From the NCBI RefSeq assembly GCF_902506345.1, contig NZ_LR733428.1, positions 1-64,000 of the forward strand: DNA of 64,000 nucleotides, in the 5' to 3' direction. Numbering within the stretch: the first letter of the stretch is position 1; each line of letters opens with the position of its first letter. This document shows positions 43,290-51,538 of this stretch, piece after piece. The position numbers and the translations under genes were made by a program. This stretch comes from Flavobacterium sp. 9R (GTDB lineage: Bacteria; Bacteroidota; Bacteroidia; Flavobacteriales; Flavobacteriaceae). The notes under the pieces were generated by a model, which was not told where the DNA came from, made no database searches, and worked only from the letters and a program-made list of their open reading frames with translations.

Positions 43290-43757
43290 ATGCATCCAAA
43301 CGAACAACTCATCCATAAATTCTACACAGCTTTTCAGAATGGAGACGCCCTTACTATGAAAGAATGCTACCATCCCGACATTCAATTTCGTGACCCTGCT
43401 TTTGGACTTTTAAAAGAAGAACAAGCCAGTATGATGTGGAAAATGCTTTTAGAAAGAGCCAAAGGTGCTATAAAAATTGAGTACAATGAAGTTAAAGCAG
43501 ATGATACTTATGGCACAGCAAAATGGGTTGCACATTACACTTTTTCACAAACTAACCGAAAAGTAGTTAATCATATTGCCGCTGAATTTGAATTCAAAGA
43601 TGGGCTTATATACAAACATACCGATAACTTCAATGTATGGAAATGGTCGCAACAAGCGATGGGATGGAAAGGATATTTACTAGGCTGGACAGGCTTTTTC
43701 CAAAAGAAAATTCAAGAAAAAGCATTGTATTCGTTAAAAAAATATAGTGAACGTTAA
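43290..43757 (+). CDS. NTF2/SnoaL-like protein
   Basis: The 155-residue protein begins with the SnoaL-like helix (LIHKFYTAFQNGDALTMKECY), then HPDIQFRDPAFG and the cone-shaped beta-sheet pattern (KVVNHIAAEFEFKDGLIYKHTDNF). Members bind small hydrophobic molecules or act as isomerases; none of that can be assigned here. It is translated right behind the M23 peptidase gene and ends at a near-perfect bidirectional hairpin. A distant lipoprotein relative is encoded at 52933. Confidence 0.85.
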   Translation: MHPNEQLIHKFYTAFQNGDALTMKECYHPDIQFRDPAFGLLKEEQASMMWKMLLERAKGAIKIEYNEVKADDTYGTAKWVAHYTFSQTNRKVVNHIAAEFEFKDGLIYKHTDNFNVWKWSQQAMGWKGYLLGWTGFFQKKIQEKALYSLKKYSER

Positions 43758-43766
43758 ACAGCAAAA

Positions 43767-43806
43767 AAAAGGGCTATCAAGAAAAAATTCTTCATAGCCC
43801 ATTTTT
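43767..43806. terminator. Bidirectional terminator
   Basis: GGGCTAT (43771-43777) pairs with ATAGCCC (43794-43800), with a second AAGAA/TTCTT pairing inside and A/T runs outside. It lies between convergent genes. Confidence 0.9.
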
Positions 43807-43822
43807 ATATATTGTTTGTTAA

Positions 43823-45112
43823 CTACAAAAAGATACTTAGTATATAATAAGTAATTGCCGCTAACAATGCTGAAATAGGAATGGTTAATACCCAAGCCCA
43901 CATTAAACTTACGGTTACCCCCCAACGCACTGCAGAAACTCTTTTGGTCAATCCTACACCAATAATAGAACCTGTAATGGTGTGAGTAGTACTAACTGGA
44001 ATTTTAAGATGTTCTGTGAAATATAAGGTCAAAGCACCAGCTGTTTCGGCAGCAACACCTTCGAAGGATGATACTTTAGTGATTTTAGAACCCATTGTTT
44101 TCACAATTTTCCAACCACCACTCAATGTACCTGCCGCAATAGCAGTATAACAAGCTAAAGGAATCCAAGATGGCATTGCTCCTTTTATCTCTTTATCATC
44201 ATTAGGTAAAATCACTTGCAACCAATCTGGCAAAGATTCTTGAGCCACTCCACTAGTATGAATATATACGGCTACTGCTGCTGCAATAATTCCCATTACT
44301 TTTTGAGAATCGTTTCCACCGTGTCCTAAACTAAAAGCCGCAGAAGACAGTAATTGAAATTTTTTCAACCACGAATTCGCTTGATGAATATTTAAACTAC
44401 TAAAAATCAAACAGAAAGTACTTATTGACAAAACAATAAATGCAACTAATAACCATTTGATATTGTGCGCTTCAAAAGCTACGCTCCAAAAGTGTGAATC
44501 AAATCTTGGTTTTTCAATATCTGCATAATACTTCATTTGTTTTTCAACAAACCAAACAGTTACTGCCATTATTGACAAGGTAAATATTTTTGGGTAAATG
44601 CTTTTCTTAGAAGAATTTAATAACCAAATTGAAATTAAATAAGAAATCAAAGCTCCCAACAAAGGCGCTAAAACGATAAATGCTATAACGATTAAAACAC
44701 CAGAAGGCAAACCTCCATCTTTTCCTTCTTTGAACCAAGTAACCACGCCAAAACCTGCGTGAGCTATGGCTGCTCCAGCAAAACCACCTATCAAAGTATG
44801 AGAAGAACTTGAAGGAATACCTAACCACCAAGTTAGTAAGTTCCAACAAATCGCTGCTATAACCCCAGCCAAAATCACAACAAGATTTATATCCATTGTA
44901 CTTGCTGTCTTTGCAACGGTGTCAGCTACACCAAAACCAAATACCCAATAGGCTAAAAAGTTAAAGAAAGCTGCCCATAATACCGCTTGAAAAGGAGAAA
45001 GTACCTTTGTCGCAACCACGGTAGCAATTGCATTAGCTGCATCATGAAAACCATTGATGTAATCAAAAATTAATGCTAAAACAATAATTATTATTAATAA
45101 AGTAAATTCCAT
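43823..45112 (-). CDS. PiT-family inorganic phosphate transporter
   Basis: This 429-residue membrane protein has the duplicated PiT signature: FDYINGFHDAANAIATVVATK at the N-terminus and AAGTLSGGWKIVKTMG plus STTHTITGSIIGVG in the C-terminal half. About eleven membrane segments are visible, with a soluble loop around 290-310. PiT carriers import phosphate, or metal-phosphate, with protons or sodium. The gene follows a DUF47 gene by 30 bases in the same direction, the common Pit plus PhoU-like accessory pairing. Confidence 0.93.
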   Translation of the reverse strand: MEFTLLIIIIVLALIFDYINGFHDAANAIATVVATKVLSPFQAVLWAAFFNFLAYWVFGFGVADTVAKTASTMDINLVVILAGVIAAICWNLLTWWLGIPSSSSHTLIGGFAGAAIAHAGFGVVTWFKEGKDGGLPSGVLIVIAFIVLAPLLGALISYLISIWLLNSSKKSIYPKIFTLSIMAVTVWFVEKQMKYYADIEKPRFDSHFWSVAFEAHNIKWLLVAFIVLSISTFCLIFSSLNIHQANSWLKKFQLLSSAAFSLGHGGNDSQKVMGIIAAAVAVYIHTSGVAQESLPDWLQVILPNDDKEIKGAMPSWIPLACYTAIAAGTLSGGWKIVKTMGSKITKVSSFEGVAAETAGALTLYFTEHLKIPVSTTHTITGSIIGVGLTKRVSAVRWGVTVSLMWAWVLTIPISALLAAITYYILSIFL

Positions 45113-45142
45113 AATTGTATTTTCTATAGGGAATAAATAAAT

Positions 45143-45787
45143 TTACGAGTGTTTTACAGTGATTGATTCCAATACACTAGCTACACTTTTACATTTATCC
45201 GTAGCAGTTTCTAATACAGAAAGTACTTCTTTATATTTAATAATATTTTTTACGTCAGTTTCGTTTTCAAAAATTTCAAAAACAGCTTTATTGTATACAT
45301 TATCCGACTTGTTTTCTAATTTATTGATTTTAGCACAAGCCGTAGTAATGGTTTTCATTCGTTCTAAATTTTTCAACTCTTTAACAGCAGCGTCAATATG
45401 CTGACAAGCTTCAAGGTTAATTTCTGTTAATTTACGAATAGATTTAGTGATTTTATCTACTTGATACAAACGCATTCTACTAGCTGCACCATGTAAATTA
45501 TCGGCCACGTTATCAATTGAAGTTATCAATGAGTGTATATCTTCTCTATCAAAAGGAGTAATAAAATTTCTACTTAACTCTAGATTGGTTTGACGCGTTA
45601 AATCTTCGCCACGCTGTTCTAATTCATCAATTTTTAAAAACAAAACTTCTCTTTCCTTTAAAGGTAAGTTCACTGCTTCGTGCAAGTTAGAAGCTAATTC
45701 AATTAAGTTACTTGATGCCTCTTCAAATAAAGGAAAAAACTTTTTGTCCTTTGGTACTAAAAATTGGAAAACACTATTTAATGTCAT
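45143..45787 (-). CDS. DUF47/PhoU-like Pit accessory protein
   Basis: The 214-residue all-helical cytoplasmic protein begins FQFLVPKDKKFFPLFEEAS, the typical start of the DUF47 family. It also has the conserved FDREDIHSLITSIDNVADNL, which resembles the PhoU metal-binding helices. DUF47 proteins are thought to modulate the neighbouring Pit transporter, as PhoU does Pst. It is the first gene of a two-gene unit with the transporter. Confidence 0.92.
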   Translation of the reverse strand: MTLNSVFQFLVPKDKKFFPLFEEASSNLIELASNLHEAVNLPLKEREVLFLKIDELEQRGEDLTRQTNLELSRNFITPFDREDIHSLITSIDNVADNLHGAASRMRLYQVDKITKSIRKLTEINLEACQHIDAAVKELKNLERMKTITTACAKINKLENKSDNVYNKAVFEIFENETDVKNIIKYKEVLSVLETATDKCKSVASVLESITVKHS

Positions 45788-45836
45788 TTTATAAGGATTT
45801 AGAATTGCAAAATTAGTTCATTATTTTAAGCCAATG

Positions 45837-47351
45837 TTAATTTAACGTTAACAAATCATCTTCGATATGAAAACTGTCAAGAAACAAAATGGTTTTTTCA
45901 ATATCGTAATGCAATATTCTATCTTCGCTTACAAAAGGAACTTCTTGTCTATAGGAAGCTAAAAACATTTCTATAAATTCACTTGACTGCAAAGGTCTTC
46001 TGAATTCAATAGCTTGTGAAGCATTCATCAATTCAATTGCCAAAATTCGTTCTAAATTATCTAGCACTTTCAAACATTTTGTAGCTCCATTAGCCCCCAT
46101 ACTTACATGGTCTTCCTGACCATTGCTAGAAACAATACTATCAACACTTGAAGGAGTAGCCAATTGCTTGTTTTGACTTGCAATACTTGCAGCCGTGTAT
46201 TGTGGAATCATAAAACCAGAATTTAATCCTGGATTGTCAACCAAAAAGGCTGGAAGATTTCGCAAGCCTGAAATTAATTGATAAGTTCTCCTTTCTGAAA
46301 TACTTCCTAACTCAGCCAATGCAATCGCCATAAAATCTAAAGCCAAAGCCAAAGGTTGTCCATGAAAATTACCACCAGAAATGATTTGGTCACTTTCTAT
46401 AAAAATATTTGGGTTATCAGTAACAGAATTTATCTCAGTTTTAAAAACTTTCTTCACATATTCCATAGCATCTTTTGACGCTCCATGCACTTGTGGGATA
46501 CAACGAAAGGAATAAGGGTCTTGCACATGCGATTTGGTTTGTTCAATAATCTGACTACCTTCTAAGAATTCATTTATACGTTGTGCTGTTACAATTTGAC
46601 CTTTGTGTGGTCGAATATAATGTATCAATTCATTAAACGGTTCAATTCGTCCATCAAAAGCTTCAAGAGAAATCGCTCCTATCAAATCAGCGAAATAAGA
46701 TAATTTATATCCTTTTATAAGAATGTGCGCGCCATAAGCAGCCATAAATTGTGTCCCATTTAACAAAGCCAAACCTTCTTTGGACTGCAAAACAATTGGC
46801 TCCCATTGAAACTTTGTCATTATCTCAGACGAGTTCCTTTTTTTTCCTTCAAAATACACTTCACCTTCACCAATTAAAGGCAATGACAAATGTGCTAAAG
46901 GTGCCAAATCTCCTGATGCTCCAAGAGATCCCAATGTATATACAACAGGATAGATTCCATTATTGTAAAAATCAACCAAGCGCTCAACCGTTTGCAATTG
47001 CACTCCAGAGTGACCATAGCTTAATGATTGAATCTTCAATAACAACATCAATTGAACAATAGCAGTCGGAACTTCTTCACCAGTGCCACAAGCATGCGAT
47101 TTAACTAAATTCTCCTGTAACTTCGATAAATTTTCATTCGAAATTTTCACATTACACAAAGAACCAAAACCCGTATTTATGCCATAAATAGGTTCGTTAT
47201 GAGTGGCCATTTTTTTATCCAAGAAATCCCTACATTTCTGAATATTTACTTTAGCTTCTTCAGAGAGGGCAATGGTCTTTTGAAAGGTAATAATCTCTTG
47301 TAATGCTTCAAAAGTAAGGAGTTCGGTAGAAATATAATGCGTATTATCCAT
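45837..47351 (-). CDS. hutH: Histidine ammonia-lyase
   Basis: This 504-residue member of the aromatic amino-acid lyase family has the autocatalytic MIO tripeptide Ala-Ser-Gly (residues 145-147) in GSLGASGDLAPLAH. The catalytic Tyr lies in YGINTGFGS (56-64), and NGTQFMAAYGAH and PQVHGASKDAM are also present. It deaminates histidine to urocanate. No hutU, hutI or hutG lies beside it. Bacteroidota also carry HutH paralogs tied to secondary metabolism (for example flexirubin and aryl-polyene clusters), but no such genes are near. Its length matches canonical HutH. Confidence 0.88.
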   Translation of the reverse strand: MDNTHYISTELLTFEALQEIITFQKTIALSEEAKVNIQKCRDFLDKKMATHNEPIYGINTGFGSLCNVKISNENLSKLQENLVKSHACGTGEEVPTAIVQLMLLLKIQSLSYGHSGVQLQTVERLVDFYNNGIYPVVYTLGSLGASGDLAPLAHLSLPLIGEGEVYFEGKKRNSSEIMTKFQWEPIVLQSKEGLALLNGTQFMAAYGAHILIKGYKLSYFADLIGAISLEAFDGRIEPFNELIHYIRPHKGQIVTAQRINEFLEGSQIIEQTKSHVQDPYSFRCIPQVHGASKDAMEYVKKVFKTEINSVTDNPNIFIESDQIISGGNFHGQPLALALDFMAIALAELGSISERRTYQLISGLRNLPAFLVDNPGLNSGFMIPQYTAASIASQNKQLATPSSVDSIVSSNGQEDHVSMGANGATKCLKVLDNLERILAIELMNASQAIEFRRPLQSSEFIEMFLASYRQEVPFVSEDRILHYDIEKTILFLDSFHIEDDLLTLN

Positions 47352-47732
47352 TTTAAGAATCGTTTAAGCTCCAAAATTGAATAAATTCACATTAAAAACC
47401 AACTGAAAATAGAAATAATTTAAAAAAATATACCACTCTAACTATTTAAAAAAGTATAATAATCTGTAGCTTGAATACATTATCATTATTATCAACATTT
47501 TTACTAAGTCATTCTATAATTATGGAGCTTCTTTTACAAAAAACAACCTTAAAACAAATAAAAATAAATAATAAAAAAAGTAAACCCTATCGGATAACTA
47601 TGTTAAACAAAGCAAAAATCATAATCATTCTCAAGTAAAAATAAATTATATGTAATTTTATGAATTATGATTCGATATTTTTAAAATATTCGTAAAAAGA
47701 CTAAACAGTTCCAAATCTTTACAAAAAAACTG
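47352..47732. other. AT-rich intergenic region without visible gene
   Basis: About 380 bases between the divergent hutH gene and the thr leader. It is very AT-rich with no open frame of interest and no convincing hairpin. It must contain the hutH promoter, but no clear TAnnTTTG was found on the minus strand. Confidence 0.5.
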
Positions 47733-47740
47733 TACTTTTG
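47733..47740 (+). promoter_or_regulatory. -7 box of the thr operon leader
   Basis: TACTTTTG matches TAnnTTTG. It lies 10 bases before the leader ATG at 47751, so transcription would start just ahead of the leader peptide. Confidence 0.6.
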
Positions 47741-47750
47741 AAAAATCAAA

Positions 47751-47852
47751 ATGGAAAATAAAAACAGCACATACACACTACTAATGACAACGCCAACTGG
47801 GGTTGCATTTGCTGTTACTACTTCTACAACTACAACCACTACTACCCTTTAG
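47751..47852 (+). CDS. Thr-rich leader peptide of the threonine operon
   Basis: The 33-codon frame starts MENKNSTYTLLMTTPTG. Its last third has two Thr, one Ser, then seven consecutive Thr codons before Leu and TAG. In all 13 of its 33 codons are Thr. It is placed between a -7 box and the thrA start (107 bases to thrA), exactly as an attenuator leader peptide would be. By analogy with the enterobacterial thr leader, ribosome stalling at Thr codons when charged tRNA-Thr is scarce would alter RNA folding downstream. The codon content is seen directly; the mechanism is inferred. Confidence 0.8.
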   Translation: MENKNSTYTLLMTTPTGVAFAVTTSTTTTTTTL

Positions 47853-47889
47853 GGGTATACTTTATTACATATCATCCGATTTTATTCCA

Positions 47890-47916
47890 TCTATTTTATT
47901 TAGAAAATAGACTTTT
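47890..47916 (+). promoter_or_regulatory. Candidate attenuator hairpin before thrA
   Basis: TCTATTTT (47890-47897) pairs with AAAATAGA (47904-47911), followed by CTTTT. The stem is AT-only apart from two pairs, so it is weak. An alternative long-range pairing exists between TTTGCTG (47808-47814, inside the leader frame) and CAGCAAA (47923-47929). Confidence 0.4.
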
Positions 47917-47958
47917 GGGAGGCAGCAAACTTTAGCATTCAATTAAACAAAATATACA

Positions 47959-50406
47959 ATGAGAGTATTAAAATTTGGCGGAACTTCAGTAGCCAATGCA
48001 GATAATATAAAACTAGTAATTGCGATAATAACTAAAAAAGCAGAAAAAGAACCACTAGCAGTAGTCGTTTCCGCCTTGAGCAAAGTCACAGATTTACTAC
48101 AACTAGCCGCCCATAAAGCTGCTAATAATGACGAAAACTTTAGAGAAATTGTTCTAGAAATAGAAAAAAAACACCTAGACACCTTAAAACAATTAATTCC
48201 AGTAAGCGAACAAAGTGCTTTATTGAGTCACATCAAGCGCATTATTAATCATTTAGAAACATTGTTGGATGGTTGTTTCTTATTGGGTGAATTATCCCCG
48301 AGAACAGCCGATACCATTTTAAGTTTTGGTGAATTATTATCTTCATTTATCATAGCCGAAGCTTTGAAACAAAACCCAAAAAGCACCAATTACAAAGACA
48401 GTCGCGAACTCATTAAAACCAACGCAACTTTTGGAAAAGCAAGCGTGAATTTTGAAGTAAGCAATCGTCTTATACAGGATTACTTTACAACAAATACTTC
48501 TAAAGTAGTACTCCTTCCTGGTTTCATTGGAGCAACTGAGGATGGAATCACTACTACTCTTGGACGTGGAGGCTCAGATTATTCGGCAGCAATTCTTGCT
48601 AGTGCATTAGCAGTTGACGAGCTAGAAATTTGGACAGATGTAAACGGAATGTATACTGCTAATCCTAAATTGGTAAAACAAGCACAACCTATTGCCACTA
48701 TCTCTTATCAAGAAGCTATGGAGTTGTCTCATTTTGGGGCTAAAGTTTTATATCCGCCTACCATTCAGCCAGTACTAAGAAAAAACATTCCAATACTTAT
48801 TAAAAACACTTTTGAGCCCCAAGCAGAAGGAACTTTTATTTCGAATACAATTGCTGCTAATGGTTCACCTGTAAAAGGAATCAGTCATATCGATAACATC
48901 ACTCTTATTACTCTCGAAGGTTCTGGAATGATTGGTGTAGCGGGTTCCTCAAAACGTCTTTTTGAAGTACTTTCGAATGAAAGTATCAATGTTATCTTCA
49001 TCACACAAGCTTCTTCAGAACATTCGATTTGTATTGGTATTTTGAATTCTGATGCAGAAAATGCAGAAATCGCCATCAACAAAGCGTTTGAAATTGAAAT
49101 TACTCAAAACAAAGTCGAACCTTGTATCGTTGAGAAAAACCTTTGTATTATTGCTTTAGTAGGCGAAAACATGAAGAACCATCAAGGGCTCAGCGGACGT
49201 ATGTTTAGTACACTTGGAAAAAACAATGTCAATATTCGAGCCATTGCGCAAGGGGCTTCAGAGAGAAATATATCTGTGGTTATCAATGAAAGAGATGTCA
49301 AAAAAGCCTTGAATACTTTGCACGAAAATTTCTTTGAAGAAAACACCAAACAACTCAACTTATTTGTGATGGGCGTGGGTAATGTAGGTGAAAAATTTAT
49401 GGAACAAATTCACCAACAAAAGAAATTCCTAAAAGAAAATCTAAAAATCAATTTGCGTTTAATAGCTGTTTCTAATTCTAGAAACATGTATTTTGATGAA
49501 GATGGTATGCCGCTCAAAGAGTGGTCATCACTTTTAGCAAATGGTGAACCTGCAAATGCCGAGGCTTTTATTTCCAAAGTAAAAGAACTCAATTTACGCA
49601 ATAGTATATTTGTCGACATTACTGCCAATGAAAGTGTGTCTAAGCTTTATGAACAATTTTTAAGACAAAACGTAGCAGTAGTGACTTGCAACAAAATTGC
49701 ATGTTCATCGGCATATGCCAATTATCAAAACCTTAAAAATCTATCTCGAAAATACAATGCTCCTTTCTTATTCGAAACCAATGTAGGTGCAGGTTTACCA
49801 ATAATTGACACAGTCAAAAACCTAATTGCATCAGGAGACAAAGTGCACAAAATTCAAGCGGTTTTATCCGGAAGTTTGAATTTTATCTTTAATAAGTTCG
49901 GTCCAAATTATTCTTTTCACGATGTTGTAAAAGAAGCAGGCGTTCAAGGATTCACAGAACCTGACCCAAAAATCGATTTGAGCGGAGTTGATGTAGCAAG
50001 AAAGATTTTAATCCTTATTAGAGAAAGCGGTTATCAAATGGAAATTGAAAATATAGAGAACCTTTCTTTTTTACCAGATGAATGTATGAAGACAACTAAC
50101 AATGAAGATTTTTTCAAATCACTCCTTACAAATGCCTCACATTTTGAGGAATTATTAAAAGAAGCTAACGAAAAAGAATCCCGTCTCAAATTTGTTGCCC
50201 AATTCGAAAACGGCAAAGCCAATGTCGGATTACAATTCATCGCCAAAGATCATCCGTTTTATAACTTAGAAGGAAAAGACAACATTGTGTTATTCTACAC
50301 CGATCGCTATGTAGACCAACCTTTATTGATTAAGGGTGCTGGTGCAGGAGCAGCTGTTACTGCTTCAGGAATTTTTGCCGATGTAATTCGTATTGGAAAT
50401 GTGTAA
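47959..50406 (+). CDS. thrA: Bifunctional aspartokinase/homoserine dehydrogenase
   Basis: This 815-residue fusion has an aspartate kinase domain at the N-terminus (about 1-290; KFGGTSVANAD, and GRGGSDYSAAI for nucleotide and aspartate). ACT regulatory domains follow (about 310-460; ITLEGSGMIGVAGSS) and then homoserine dehydrogenase (about 465-815; VMGVGNVGEKF Rossmann loop, LSGSLNFIFN, GFTEPDPKIDLSGVDVARK). It catalyses the first and third steps from aspartate to threonine. The ACT domains imply feedback inhibition by threonine. It is the first structural gene of thrABC behind the Thr-rich leader; length matches the E. coli enzyme. Confidence 0.96.
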   Translation: MRVLKFGGTSVANADNIKLVIAIITKKAEKEPLAVVVSALSKVTDLLQLAAHKAANNDENFREIVLEIEKKHLDTLKQLIPVSEQSALLSHIKRIINHLETLLDGCFLLGELSPRTADTILSFGELLSSFIIAEALKQNPKSTNYKDSRELIKTNATFGKASVNFEVSNRLIQDYFTTNTSKVVLLPGFIGATEDGITTTLGRGGSDYSAAILASALAVDELEIWTDVNGMYTANPKLVKQAQPIATISYQEAMELSHFGAKVLYPPTIQPVLRKNIPILIKNTFEPQAEGTFISNTIAANGSPVKGISHIDNITLITLEGSGMIGVAGSSKRLFEVLSNESINVIFITQASSEHSICIGILNSDAENAEIAINKAFEIEITQNKVEPCIVEKNLCIIALVGENMKNHQGLSGRMFSTLGKNNVNIRAIAQGASERNISVVINERDVKKALNTLHENFFEENTKQLNLFVMGVGNVGEKFMEQIHQQKKFLKENLKINLRLIAVSNSRNMYFDEDGMPLKEWSSLLANGEPANAEAFISKVKELNLRNSIFVDITANESVSKLYEQFLRQNVAVVTCNKIACSSAYANYQNLKNLSRKYNAPFLFETNVGAGLPIIDTVKNLIASGDKVHKIQAVLSGSLNFIFNKFGPNYSFHDVVKEAGVQGFTEPDPKIDLSGVDVARKILILIRESGYQMEIENIENLSFLPDECMKTTNNEDFFKSLLTNASHFEELLKEANEKESRLKFVAQFENGKANVGLQFIAKDHPFYNLEGKDNIVLFYTDRYVDQPLLIKGAGAGAAVTASGIFADVIRIGNV

Positions 50407-50503
50407 AAAGAGTTACTGAGACACTAAGTTCCTTAGCCTCTAAGACAATTCAAACTTAGAACAATAAAAACTTAGCTACTCAGAAACTAAGAAACTAAAA
50501 AAA
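50407..50503. repeat. AACTAAG-type degenerate repeats between thrA and thrB
   Basis: The 97-base gap is filled with variants of ACTAAG/CTTAG (ACACTAAG, CCTTAG, TCTAAG, AACTTAG twice, AACTAAG, AACTAAA). No gene or terminator is seen. It is an intergenic microsatellite-like stretch inside an operon. Confidence 0.5.
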
Positions 50504-51427
50504 ATGAAAGAAATAAAACTATTTTGTCCAGCTACTATTGCTAATCTTTCTTGTGGATTTGATGTATTGGGCTTGTGTTTGGCCACTGCAGGCGACGAAA
50601 TGATTGTTCGGACTTCTTCCGAAAAAGGGGTTCGAATTACCAAAATCGTAGGCGCTGATTTGCCTTTAGAAACCGAGAAAAATGTAGCAGGAGTTGCTGC
50701 TTTGGCATTACTAGAAGCTTTTGAAACAGAAATGGGTTTTGAAATCGAAATCTACAAAAACATTAAAGCTGGAAGTGGCATTGGAAGCAGCGCCGCAAGT
50801 TCTGCTGGAGCCGTTTTCGGAATTAACGAATTGCTTGGAAGGCCTTTTTCACGCAAAGAATTGGTACAATTTGCAATGCAAGGCGAAAAACTAGCCAGTG
50901 GCAATGCACATGCTGACAATGTCGCTCCTTGCCTTTTGGGTGGTTTCACTTTAGTGAGAAGTTCCAATCCTTTAGACATTATCAAAATCGACAGTCCGAC
51001 AGAATTATACGCTACGGTAGTTCATCCACAAATTGAACTCAAGACTTCGGATGCGCGTTCGGTTTTAAAACAAACTGTTTCCCTAAAAAGTGCTATTACT
51101 CAATGGGGCAATGTGGGTGGTTTAATCGCTGGTTTGTACACCCAAGATTATGACCTTATTGGGCGATCACTCCATGACGAAATCATAGAACCCGTTCGCA
51201 GTATGTTGATTCCAGGTTTTGATACCATCAAACAAACTGCCTACGAAAACGGCGCTTTGGGATCTGGAATTTCAGGTTCTGGCCCTTCAATTTTTGCGTT
51301 GAGTAGAGGTGAAAAAACAGCCAAAAAGATTGCCGATGCAATGAGCAAAGTTTATGAAGAAATGAATTTGCCCTACGAAATCCACGTGTCGAAAATTAAT
51401 CCAGATGGAGTTGCTATAATTGCATAG
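50504..51427 (+). CDS. thrB: Homoserine kinase
   Basis: The 307-residue GHMP kinase has the ATP-binding loop GSGIGSSAASS (90-100) preceded by KNIKA. Its N-terminus is FCPATIANLSCGFDVLGL, the homoserine-kinase form of the GHMP motif 1, and motif 3 is GSGISGSGPSIFAL near the C-terminus. It phosphorylates homoserine for threonine synthase. It lies between thrA and thrC in the same direction, separated from each by about 100 bases of repeat-like DNA. Confidence 0.96.
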   Translation: MKEIKLFCPATIANLSCGFDVLGLCLATAGDEMIVRTSSEKGVRITKIVGADLPLETEKNVAGVAALALLEAFETEMGFEIEIYKNIKAGSGIGSSAASSAGAVFGINELLGRPFSRKELVQFAMQGEKLASGNAHADNVAPCLLGGFTLVRSSNPLDIIKIDSPTELYATVVHPQIELKTSDARSVLKQTVSLKSAITQWGNVGGLIAGLYTQDYDLIGRSLHDEIIEPVRSMLIPGFDTIKQTAYENGALGSGISGSGPSIFALSRGEKTAKKIADAMSKVYEEMNLPYEIHVSKINPDGVAIIA

Positions 51428-51530
51428 CCCCCTAACCCCCGAAGGGGAATACTATTTATTCAAGCAAAACAACACACTAATTACTAATCACTAATTACTG
51501 TCAGCTCGAGCGCAGTCGAGAGCGACTATT
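51428..51530. repeat. Stacked short repeats between thrB and thrC
   Basis: Three unrelated motifs follow each other: CCCCCTAACCCCCGAAGGGG (51430-51447 region, C-run facing G-run), a heptamer array ACTAATT/ACTAATC/ACTAATT (51476-51496), and the palindrome CTCGA-GCGCAG-TCGAG (51505-51520). The last motif is familiar to me as a dispersed flavobacterial intergenic repeat. No gene is present. Confidence 0.55.
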
Positions 51531-51538
51531 CACTAAAA

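Noticed and set aside
45837..47351. Reading hutH as part of an aryl-polyene or flexirubin cluster
   Set aside because: No ketosynthase, acyl carrier protein or acyltransferase genes lie on either side, so only the lyase itself can be supported.
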